Shown: piece by piece, positions 12,601-24,600 of the stretch | How the letters are laid out: each line of letters begins with the position of its first letter | Position numbering within the stretch: position 1 is the stretch's first letter | NCBI GenBank assembly: GCA_030562195.1 | Contig: CM060201.1 | Location: forward strand, 32,346,067-32,410,066 | Direction: 5' to 3' | From: Nipponacmea schrenckii | Lineage: Eukaryota > Mollusca > Gastropoda > Lottiidae | Length of the DNA: 64,000 nt | Translations under genes and position numbers: made by a program | Notes under the pieces: generated by a model | What the model was told of the DNA's origin: nothing | The model's database searches: none | What the model saw: the letters and a program-made list of their open reading frames with translations, nothing else

Positions 12601-15600
12601 ATTATTTCTATATAAGGATTTTTAAGACACTAATGATGATATTTTTCTCGGAACAATGATGAAAATTTTAATAGGTTTGAATTGTTTGAGATTCTATTGT
12701 TAAAATTCTGAATAAACTTGTCCGTTTCCATCACACCAAGCTTTGTATAGATATTAAATTAAAGTTAGGTTTCCACCACATCATGCTTTGTTTAGATATT
12801 AAATTAAAGTTAGGTTTCCACCACACCATGCTTTGTTTAGATATTAAATTAAAGTTAGGTTTCCACCACACCAAGCTTTGTTTAGGTATTATATTAAAGT
12901 TAGGTTTTCACAACCCAAAGCTTTGTCTAGTAGTTATATTATAGTAAGGTTTCCACCACACCAAGCTTTGTTTAGATATTAAATTAAAGTTAGGTTTCCA
13001 CCACACCAAGCTTTGTTTTAGGTATTAAATTAAAGTTAGGTTTCCACCACACCAAGCTTTGTTTAGGTATTAAATTAAAGTTAGGTTTCCACCACACCAA
13101 ACTGTGTTTAGTTATTATATTAAAGTTAGGTTTCCACCACATCATGCTTTGTTTAGATATTATATTAAAGTTAGGTTTCCACCATGCCAAGCTTTGTTTA
13201 GGTATTAAATTAAAGTTAGGTTTCCACCACATCATGCTTTGTTTAGATATTATATTAAAGTTAGGTTTTAACCATACCAAGCATTGTTTAGTTGTTATAT
13301 TAAAGGTAGGTGACCACCACACCAAGCTTTGGTTATTATATTAAAGTAAGGTTTCCACAACATCAAGCTGTGTTTCGATATTATGTTAAAGTTGGATTTC
13401 CCCAAGCCAATTATTTGATTCAAGTTAGGTTTCCACCACAATACTGTGAGGCTAGAAATTAATTTGTCAACAAATTAATTCGATATGGGGTATAGAGACT
13501 AAAATGCGAGTACAAATTAATGCGATCCGCGATTAGTGCTCACACGAATAGTCAAATAATACTATTCGAAGCTGTTTATGCGAATATGCAAATCGGATTT
13601 TACTATTCGATTATTCGCACGTATTTCCTAACTTGATTTGCAAACGTTTGTAACATTTCGAAGTTCTGAAATCTCCCCCGTCAATAACATTCTCTGTCTT
13701 CTTTGTGACCTGAAATCATACTAAAATGCCGGCTAATACAAGAACCAGCGTTGTTTGGAAGCACTTCACTCTAAATGAATTAAAAACCAAAGCAACCTGT
13801 AATCTTTGCAAATTGCAGTTATCATTTAGAAATTCAATGCTTCAAGCTTGCACGCGCATTTGAAGTACAAGCATGCTTCTGTAATGCATACGAAGGCGGT
13901 AAGCAAAAAGACGGTAAAGCCCATTTCCAGTACTAGTACTACAGCAACACCATCAACGGGGAGATCTAGTGCCGAAGGAACAGCCAGTTCAAGTTCAGGT
14001 TCCGTTTATGAGTTATCTGCATCATCATAGAAAAGCCAATCTACCATCGGAGAAGATACCAAAAATAGCAATTATGACGAACAACTGCAGCAAACAAGTA
14101 TGAGATTCTTTTTGAATAGGCCTGAAATCAACATACACTCAGCCGAGTGGGCAGTAGTTACCAGAAGTTTAGTGGAATTTTGTTGTCAGGGTATGAAACC
14201 AATCAGCATTGTTTCTGGAGAGGGTTTTATTAAGTTTTGCAATAGATTAAATTCTAGTTACAAAGTCTCATGTGCATCAACCATTAAGAATCATCTTAAT
14301 CTGTACTACGACGAAGCAAAATCAAAATTGATCAATGACTTAAAAGCGCAAGATTGCTTTAGTTTCACCACAGATGCATGGACAAGTGTTGCTAATCAGG
14401 GATACACAACAGTAATTGTACATTATGTTGATGCTCACTGGCAATTTCATCACCGTGTTTTGAATACCCATGAAATGACAGTTCGTCACACTGGTGAAAA
14501 TTTGGCCAAAGATTTTAGAGAGGTACTGGAGAATTTTAAGATTGAAAATAAAACTGTGGTTTCAATAACATCTGATAATGCAGCAAACATGGACGTATGC
14601 ATATACAAGTTGGGATTTGAGAGAATTTGATGTTTTGAGCATTCGATTTAACTGTCTGTAAAGAAAGGATTAGATTTACCTCATATTGACAGAGCTATAG
14701 GAGCAGCTAGGCATTTGGTGAACTCTCATTTAAAAATTAAAGATCCAGATTCAAAAACAATTCAAGACTTCAAGCAAGTTGTAGTGAAAGATTTTACCAA
14801 ACGCTACTTGACGTTTGATGATGAAGTGTTATGCTGCAGCCCCCCAATAATAGCAGGCGCCTTTGATCCCAAGAGCAAAGATCTGAAATTCCTAAATGAT
14901 ACACAGAAACAAAGAACTTGGGAGTTTGTGAAAGAAATGCTTTCAAAACTATTAGCTTCACAGACGGAAAATACCGATGAAATTAGAATCTTGAGTACAA
15001 GTTCGAGTGAAGAAGAGGGACCAACACAAGAAAACCGATCGAAAGTCTGAGAGTCCGTTGACGTTGAGAAAGAATGAGGGGCAGTACCAAATACTGTCAA
15101 AACTTGCTAGGAAATTTCTAGCTATATCCGCCACATCAGTCCCGTCAGAAAGAATATTTTCGGCTGCAGGGAATATTGTGAACAAGAAGAGAGCTGCATT
15201 GGATCCAGATACTGTGGATCGACTTAATTTTGTTAGAGAATTGTTAAAAAAAAAAATAGGTTTTCCTTAGATTGTTAGTGTGATTGTGAGACTAACTAGC
15301 TTAAAAATTTCGGCCGTCCAAGTAGGTCACGACCTCCTAAAACAGTCTTCTGACTTATCTGTTCACGTTAGATGTATGATGTGTAGAATTAGAATTACCT
15401 CTTAATATGTATTATTATTTTATTAGCATTATGTTAAAAATAAACAAATTTGACAGAAAGTCAAAAGTGTATATACAAAGTGTTTTTCAACATTGGTCAA
15501 AATTATTTTGAGACAATCCCCGTGTCTATTTTTAATGCTCAATACAATACATTGTCAAGTCTTTCTCCCCAGCTGCATTGTTCTATTTACCAGCGCTGGA

Positions 15601-18600
15601 CAATCAAGACATTTCAAAACCAAAATAGAAAAAAAATGATATGAAGAAATTGATTAGCTGGTATAAATAGATATTATGTTACTGTCCAATCCGATGACGT
15701 CATGTTCACATAAAAACGAATTTTATGGTCATAAATGGCTGATTTTTCATCGCAATATTTCAATTGAAAATATCGCTGAATAATCGATTACAAATCGAAT
15801 TATGCTGTCGAATAGTAAAAATCACTATTCGTGTGAGCACTATCCGCAATAGGTGTCACATTTTTTAACATCATAAAAAAAAAGGGCTTCCCGTAATTCT
15901 ACAAGTGTTAAATGAATGAACAATGATCAAGATTTTATCTTTCTAATAGTCAAGTGTAAAAGTCTTTTGTTTTTTTAATGTCATTGATTACTAATCAGCT
16001 TCAAATTAAGAGATAATTACCTAATTACTTAATCCCACCCGGTCTCAATTTAAATACTTAACTAATTCTACCTTTTGTCCATCATTTGATTTTATTTGAC
16101 TTTAATTCACTTCGAAATATGTATTTAAAAATGCGGATTCAAATTAAAGGCGATCGCGGATAGGTCGCAATAATTTTCAGCCTTGCAGTATTAAGGTTAG
16201 TTTTCCACTAAAACAAGCTTTGTTTTTAGTTAGGTTTCCATCTCATAAACCTTTTCAATATGTTTGGCGTTAAGAAAATAAGGACCTGAATTTTTTAGTT
16301 AACATTTCTGACACTTTTTAGGTAGTGACATTTTCTCTAGATTTTGGTATTCAGTTTATAAAATTTGAGCAAAATTTTTTTTATCTTCAAAAATTTATTA
16401 TTTCAGAGCTGAACAGTACCCTCAGTATAGCCAAGAAAACCTAGCAGCTGTTATACCTACTAGAATAACTAGTGGGGGTGGGGATATGGGCCCACAGGTC
16501 AATAAACGACCCAGATTGGCTATGAATAGACCAGATCTCTTACAACCTTTACATGTTGATACTCAGATAGAGGTCAAAAGGGTAGGTATTTAAATACCTA
16601 TGATGATAAAGAACACCTTTCTGTCAAGGCACATGCCCTCACAAGGGCTGGTCACAATATCAAGTATGATTGTACCGTGGCCATTGTTGCAGTTAGAGTC
16701 AAGAAACCAAATCTTTCTATTATCACCATTTCTCTGTATGCTACCTTTACTTCTAATGTAATTTTTGAAACTGTGTATCAGTGTCTCGGGGAAAACAATA
16801 ATAAAACATGAAAATAATGAATCTAGAATAATCAAGGTCTGCAGAATACATGTCCAGCAGTTCCAATTTTCACCCTTAATCATTCTAAATCTATGCCAGA
16901 ACAGACCCTCAGGCTTTCAGCAAGCAAAAGGCCTTAAAACCTCAGCCAATTTGTCTAGACAATGCTACTAAGTTTATCTATCTTGATGAAATTTTTCAAT
17001 TACCTTTAGACTTCTGTAATACATATTCACCAATTCCTTTCTCAGGAACCAGCTTACAATCCACAAGTAGAAGCTATTTCACCTACTGAAGAACCATTGG
17101 GAAAATCTCAGAAAGAAAAAGATGAGATCATAGCACAGATTACAAACCTAGACCAGGAGATTCATCAAGTCGAATCTAAAATTAAAAACCTCCAGAAGAA
17201 ACAGGTATGTAATACTTTCATCATGTTTCTTATAATATAGTTCAAAATCTTACTGTAAAAACTGAACTTGAGTCAAACTCATGCTATTTTCATGGTTCAC
17301 AACAACAATTAGCTGTGTAGATGGTTTGTCAGAAAAGTAATCAATCTTAAAACGGGAACTCTACTACAGGGGCTTTATTCTCCAAAAGTTAAGTGTTCAA
17401 GAATGAGGCCCCATACGAAGCCTATAATACAGATAACAAAAGCCAATTTGTAAAGAACCAATTGTTCTTTACCAATTATGAGAAAGCCATATGGGGTTCA
17501 AATTGCTTATTTTGGAAAATTCGCAGGCATTGGCAGTAAGATGATGACGGTACTATATATGAACAATTGTCACTAAAAGTTGCACATTTGTCTTTTAGAG
17601 GTAACCAATAATTCTCATTACAGGAAGTAAAATAAATATATTTAATGTTTAAGGATCAACTAGAGAAAGAAACAGCTAAACCACAAGAAGAGAAAAGAGA
17701 GTCACCAGAATTAAACCAATCAGAGTCCAAACATCAGAGTATAGCTCAGATTATATATGCTGAGAATAGGGTAGGTATTATTTACAAACACATGAGTTAC
17801 GTGGTAATTTTGATTTTTTCTTTGTAAGATTTCTTACACCACAAAATCCTAGAACTCACGTCTTACCCTGGCCTAGTAATAAAGTGACAGATCAATAGAT
17901 CAAAATAGACTAATAGATCTTTAGTTTGATCCTATTTTTTTTATATATAGGGTAGGTATTTTTTACAAACAGCCACAGTTATCTAGTAAATTTGACCTTT
18001 TCTTTGTAACCTTTTCTTACACCACAAAATCCAAGCCTTACTTCTTACCCTGGCCTTGAAATATAGTGATGGATCAATTTTGATTTTGCTTATGCTACTG
18101 ACCATAGATTTTTAGTTTGATCCTATTTCTGTAAATAAAATAAAAAAGATTTTGAATGAGTGTGCTTGATTTCTGTATTTTTAATCAATTATTTCGCCCT
18201 GATGACTTGTCAAAGTGCTATTATAACGGATGTCCAAGGATCATTACTTTCTGTTTTATTATATTTATAGAGAAAGGCAGAAGAAGCTCATAAAATGCTA
18301 AGTAAAATGGGTCCAAAGATTGACTTGGTAAGTCTTTTTGAAATGTACATGTCAGTTCAAACCTTAATAGCATGAACTAGGAGGTCCATTCAGTCAGAAA
18401 ACAGTCTTTTATCTATTTAAAGGACACTTGTTAAATAATTCACCTGATCAAGTGAAGATGTATTGAAACACTTCAACTGTAGTGTAATGTCCTAAGCAAA
18501 TTACCTCCCTTGTTTAATGATAATTGACAGTATTTCTCTATTATATTTCAGCCTCTGTATCACCAACCATCAGATACAGCCATATATCAAGAAAATAAAC

Positions 18601-21600
18601 AGAAGTAAGTTGAACTATTACCCCGATATCCTTTCACACAATCTCTACTATGATTGTATTTTTGGGGAATAAACTTTTGTGGGTGGGATTAAAAAACAGT
18701 TTTGAAATGAAAAAAAAAAATTTGAAGCCTCTGAAGGTTTATGAATGCCACTATTGCATTTCAAGCTTTGTACTTTTTGAAAAAAAACTAAAAATATTTT
18801 ACATTAAATTTGTCAAATATAAGATACAATAAAATCCCTAGAAATTGTTTGGAAAATTATCCTAAGTTTCTACTTTTATTAAAATCAAATAGCTACCTTT
18901 AACACCTGAGTCCATTGTAAATGATGTAGCATACAGTAGGACTATTCTGCTATTTAAAAAATCTTGTACTTTGTGGGTTTGTAGTGTTTAAAAATAGATT
19001 AATTATATAACAAAAAATAAATTTAGACACTTTAAGATACTGGAGCAGTCATCTCTAGATATCTTTGTTCATTCTAAAATATTATTGTACTTTGTAGGTT
19101 TGCGAGGTTTTAAAACAGGTCAATACACAAAATACGATACTTGAGCAGCCATCTTTTTATATTCCTTCTCCTTCTTGTTTCAATTCTGAAATGTTATGTT
19201 TAATATAAAATCTTATACTTGTAGGTTTGCTGTGTTTAAAAACAGGTTAATTTTACATCTCAAGAAGAGACATCAAGCTAGAAGAATAAGGGTAAGCCAT
19301 GAATATAGCTATTTATATTAAATATATGTATTTTTTCTGTCAAAGTTTATAATACCTATTTGATACCTTATGTGATAAACATACATTAATAGTCAAAAAA
19401 ACCAAATTTTTTTCCAACTTCTTTGACCTTATACCTTTTTTTGGAAAAGGGAACCCTTAAAAAAATTTTTTGGGGGGAAAGAAAAAACTCACCTTCAACC
19501 GTTTTGACAAATTTTTCAAGTATTTTAATTGAAATTTTTCCGAAATTGGAAATTTATTCTTAAGTTTTTTAAAAAGTCCCAATGGAAAAAAAAATTTAAA
19601 AACTCCAAAAATTGAAAAACACTTTTAAAAAAATTTTTTTTTTCGTAAGTTGTAAAAATACCAAAAAAAGTAAAAAGGCCCAAATTTAATCGCACATGGG
19701 GCCATAAAAAAAGTAACTTTTTTGGGTTTCAAAAGGTGGGGGAAATTTTAAAAAAGCTTGTAGTTTTGGGTTCCCGGCGGTAGTTCGTGATTTTAGAGCT
19801 GTAAGATCGTACAGCTGCTCAACCTGTTTAGAACTTACTAGTCATGTGATAAAGTCTTTATTTAAAGGTGAAATAATATTAATCTTTCCAGGAGAAATAT
19901 TTAACAGAGAGATATGATCAGTTGATGCAAGCTTGGTTGAAGAAAATAGAGAGAATTGAAAACAACTCAAAACGAAAGTAAGTTAAGTTGATTTGGCTAT
20001 ATTTATCAGTTAGCTAGTGATGTTACTGGGTAATGTGTGTCAATTTCTCTTGTTATCATGACTTCTGACACAATCCTTCTCTTATTTTACAGAGCAAAGA
20101 AGCCAAGTCTCGTGAATTCTATGAGAAATTGTTTCCAGAGATTAAGAAGGCTAGAGAAGATAGAGAAAGATTTCAGAGGTATGTTTTATAGTTATATTCA
20201 TTTTTATGTGATTGTTTTGAGCTATTTATAAGTGTTTTCTGGAGAAGATCTTCCTAGAAATTTGGTGAACATATGCACTCCTGTACTCTTTTCTTCAATG
20301 TCTAGTAATTGAAGATTACTGTATGTAAGTCTGTATTATTAAGTATTTAATCCATATTCAGTCATTTATGTGTATTTTAAATTTTGTATTTTTTTGTCTG
20401 GGTTTGGGGGTCACTTATGGTTGGTGGCCTGTGGACTTGGTTCAACAATTCCCTATAGTAGTTAAGCCACTGGATAAGATGTGATATGTTGAATAACATG
20501 CAATAGCTCTATGATCCCATACTGTACTGTGAAACAAATTAACATTTTAAAACCCTGAAGAAATGGCAGCGTGGAAAGGTTGTTTTTAAGATGGATTGAC
20601 ATGTCCTTATACTCATAGTAATGAATTGTAATTGTAATGTATGTTTACTATGTTTTTATACAGTCGAGTTGGTACTAGAGGAAGTATAGCAGGCTATGCT
20701 AGAACTGATGCTGAACTAGAACAGATAGTAGATGGTCTCAATGAACAAGAGGTTAGTTTAACGGTTATATTAGGTCTTAGCTTTGAAAGACTTAAATCAA
20801 AGTTTCTTAAGATTTTGACTTTTCAAATAAGTCTTAATGAATGAATAATGATCTTTTGCAATTAATTCTCAAAACAATCTAGACGCAGTATTAGAAGATA
20901 AGATCCTAAGACATCCCAACACTGAGATTGTATTGACAATACATGGCTGAGGGTTCAAGCTTCAATCCACCTATTGATTGAAAATGTTTTATGAATAGCT
21001 CCCCTTGATGCTCAACAATGCACTGACTAATTTGAAAGGATCTATATTTTAGTTACATAAAACAGCATGTCAGTAAACATCACTAAAAATGATTGAGGAG
21101 CACCAATATCATGGCCACATTTTATTGCTATATTGATTGTGTTTTCAATTCATGTGTTTAGGAAGAGGAGAAGAAGATGAGAAGTTTTTCTGTTATTCCA
21201 CCAATGATGTTAGATTCTCATCAACGTAAAATGAAGTTTATCAATAATAACGGTCTACTCGAGGATCCTATGTCTGAGTATAAAGAAAGCCAGGCATTAA
21301 TTAAATGGACCGAGGCAGAGAAACAGATCTTTAAAGAAAAATATCTTCAACATCCTAAAAATTTTGTCTTGATTGCATCTTGTTTGCAGAAAAAGGTGAG
21401 CTAAGCAATTTGTGTGTGCGCTTTCTAATGTATTCTCTATATTAGAATCAGTCAGATAGTTTATAGGCTTATTAATTGAAACTGCATGGTGCATACTATA
21501 GTGCAGATTTACATATATCTTTAGCAATTCATTCCTATATTTCTGGTGTTAATTCTATACATACGTAGTATAGAAAACCCCTTAACAATTCTTTTAAACC

Positions 21601-24600
21601 AAAGAGATTAACATTGATTTCCCAGGAAAGTTATATATGCTAGCCTTTTGCCATTAAATTCAAATCCTCCAGAAAATTGATTTTTTAAACCCCCGAGAAA
21701 AGGATATTTTCACAAGAAATTTATGAGTGGTATATTTTTATTTTTTCAGAGTGTTCCTGAGGTAATACAGTTCTATTATCAAAGTAAAAAGAAAGAAAAT
21801 TATAAACAGCTACTACGCAAACAAAACATGAAGAAAAGACGCCCCTTTAAGGTTATTATAAACATACATTTCAAGATTTAGATGGATATACTGTACGGCT
21901 ACAAATTTTTGCGAGATAGAAATTAATGCGTTAAATGCGACCTATCCGCGATCGCATTAATTTGTATCCGCATTTTTAAATACATATTTGCAAGTGAATT
22001 ATATGGAGTTATGTATTTAAATTGAGAACATGCGAGATTAAGTAATTAGGTCATCTCTAAATTTGAAATTAATCAATGACATTCAAAAAACAAAAGATTT
22101 TCACACTTGACTATTTAAAGATAAAATCTTGATCATTGTTCAGGTCTTCATTCATTAAACACTTGTAGACACCTATCGCGGATCGCATTAATTTGTACTC
22201 GCATTTAAGTCTCTATTCCCCATGTCACATTAATTTGTTGACGCAATAATTTGTAGCCTTACAGTATGTTAAAAAGTTGTTTTGTTTTCTGTAACGATTG
22301 TTTTACATTTGGTAAATAAGGGGCACTAACTGTGCATTATAAGTTTTTCAAAATTATTACATTTTTACAACAACAAAATTTTCATATTCATAAATTGTTT
22401 GTTAGCCATTTATAATCCGTTGTTTTTATATTGAATAATACATGTTGATAAACCAGATATCACTTTTATTATATGATACTTACTCATTAATGAATGCTTT
22501 ATTTCCTGATATTAGCCGTAACTGTTATTTGGGGTTGGGTTTTCAGTGTCTTTTTGTAGATCATAAATACTTGGGGGTTTTGATTATAATGTACTACACT
22601 AAAAGTTTTAAATGATGTATTTAGGGGTATAAGAATGATATTCCTAACTTTACAACTTCTGATTTGTAGCCCCAACAACAGCAAGTGGTACCTAAAGAAG
22701 AAGTAAAAGATATTAAGTTGCCAGTAGAAACAGTAGCTGTTACTGAGGATATAAAACTAGAAAAAGAACCGTAAGTTATATTATTCATGTTTATTTATTC
22801 ATGAATCAGCCATATTGAATCTAGAACGTGACTCATAACACAAACTTTTAAAAAAAAGGTAGCGTTTGTTTCAGAGCATAGAATTGCTTCCTTGATGTCT
22901 GTAACACCTCCTTCAGTCTATTTTACTCAAACATATATATTAGACAAGCAATACTTTTATACAAATTTATTTATAGATCCTATTCTTGAAACAGCCATGT
23001 TGAATCTAGAACGAGACCCATAACACAAACATATATATTAGACAAACACAAACACACCTGTTGTTATTGTATTAAAGGACAACAAAGAAAGAAAAAGAGA
23101 AGAAAGAAAAGGAAGAGAAAGAAAAAGCTGAGAAAGATAGAGCAGAGAAAGACAAGCTTCCGAAAGATGAGAAATCAAAGGACCAAGAGAGAAAGGAAGA
23201 GAAAGAAGAAGAAATGGAAGAAGATTCTAGTGATGAAGATGATAATACTGTAAAACAAACAGAAGCTGATGGTCAGTGTTTTACTGTATTTGTTATTTAT
23301 GGGTTGTATTTGGATCATCCCAGATACTGTCACATGTCCCCTGTTTCTGTAGTTATAGACTTGAACAACCAGACGTGATAGACAATATATAATTATACAC
23401 ATGAATAATGCTACTACAAGATTTAATAGATTTAAGGTAGTGAAGTTACTCTGGTTATTCAAGACTATGATAACAGGAACAAATGATCCTGATACAATTT
23501 AGACCTCTATAGTCTGTTCAGCAGTTTATCACACTAAATTTCAGTTTTCTCTAATCCCGTTAAATTTTTATTTATTTCTTAACAAAAACTGGAAGCCATA
23601 TTGCCACATTGTGATCAAAGAAAATATTGGATTGCAAATTGGAGTCATTTGCACATGAAACTGCAATACAATGTTGTCTAAATTGAAACCTGTGATACAG
23701 AAACAAAAAACATTGTAAAAACCCTTTATTGCAAGGTGTATGAAGAAACTTACAAAGTATAATCTGTATTGAAAGGTGGTGCTCATGAATGTGCTGTATG
23801 TAAAACTCAAGTGGAACATTATGGACAGAGTCGAGCTATAACTGTGAAATATTGTGAAGCTTATGGTTTAAAGGAGTCTGATTTAAAACCTGATATGAGA
23901 GTGTGTAGTACCTGTAGATGTCGCTCAGTTAGGAAAAAATATACACAGTAAGTTTAATTTCCTGTACAAAATATGACTTGGGTCCTTGGAGGGTGGATCT
24001 TTAAAAATCTTACTATCAATTTTATCTTAATTTGCACTTGTCATTATTTTCTTTTAAAACATGTGATTAGAAAAATAATAGAAAAGCCTTGTTTGGATTG
24101 GTTACAAATGAAATAACGCTCATAATTTAGAATAATACTGTAACATGTAACTGAGTTGGTCATACCTCATACTCATGGTTATTAATCGCAACTGATGATC
24201 ACTATGGTACAAGGACACAATTAGTATATAGAAAAATATGTTTTTGTTTCTAAGAAGCTATATGTTTTGTTTTTGACCTATGTAATTTAAGTTTGTATCT
24301 ATTTTAACATGTTAAGGTGTCCTATACCTGGCTGTAAAACACCAAAACGTAAAATGAAGAGGTTACGACCCTTACCACCAAAGTGGGCGGAGTTAGCACC
24401 AGAAATAAAGGAACCCATTGTGAAAGATTTACGTAAGTCGCCTCATAGGCACCCTGGTATCGGAAATCCTTTTTTTGTTACTTAGAATATGAACAGACTT
24501 TTAGTCAAAGAGAATCAGAAGTCTGATATCAGGATATAAAATATAAAATAAGATGTGAAGTGTATGAGAAGGGTATGAATTGTTAGTTCTATCAATAAAC

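Larger units (their letters stand above)
13444..16188 (+). mobile_element. Mariner-like MITE carrying a nested hAT element
   Basis: Ends are CTGTGAGGCTAGAAATTA and its imperfect inverse ending CAGCCTTGCAG, each flanked by TA (13442-13443 and 16189-16190), the TA target duplication of Tc1/mariner-type elements. Without the hAT insert and its duplicated target the element is about 428 bp, close to the 374-bp intact copy at 21891-22264. There is no coding capacity of its own. Confidence 0.85.

Noticed and set aside
12990..13344. ORFs on both strands with 15-residue repeats ([15 protein letters not shown])
   Set aside because: The 45-bp minisatellite has a period divisible by three, which keeps frames open on both strands by chance.
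16590..16883. 97-codon minus-strand ORF between NCoR exons 3 and 4
   Set aside because: Lies wholly in an intron and has no domain.
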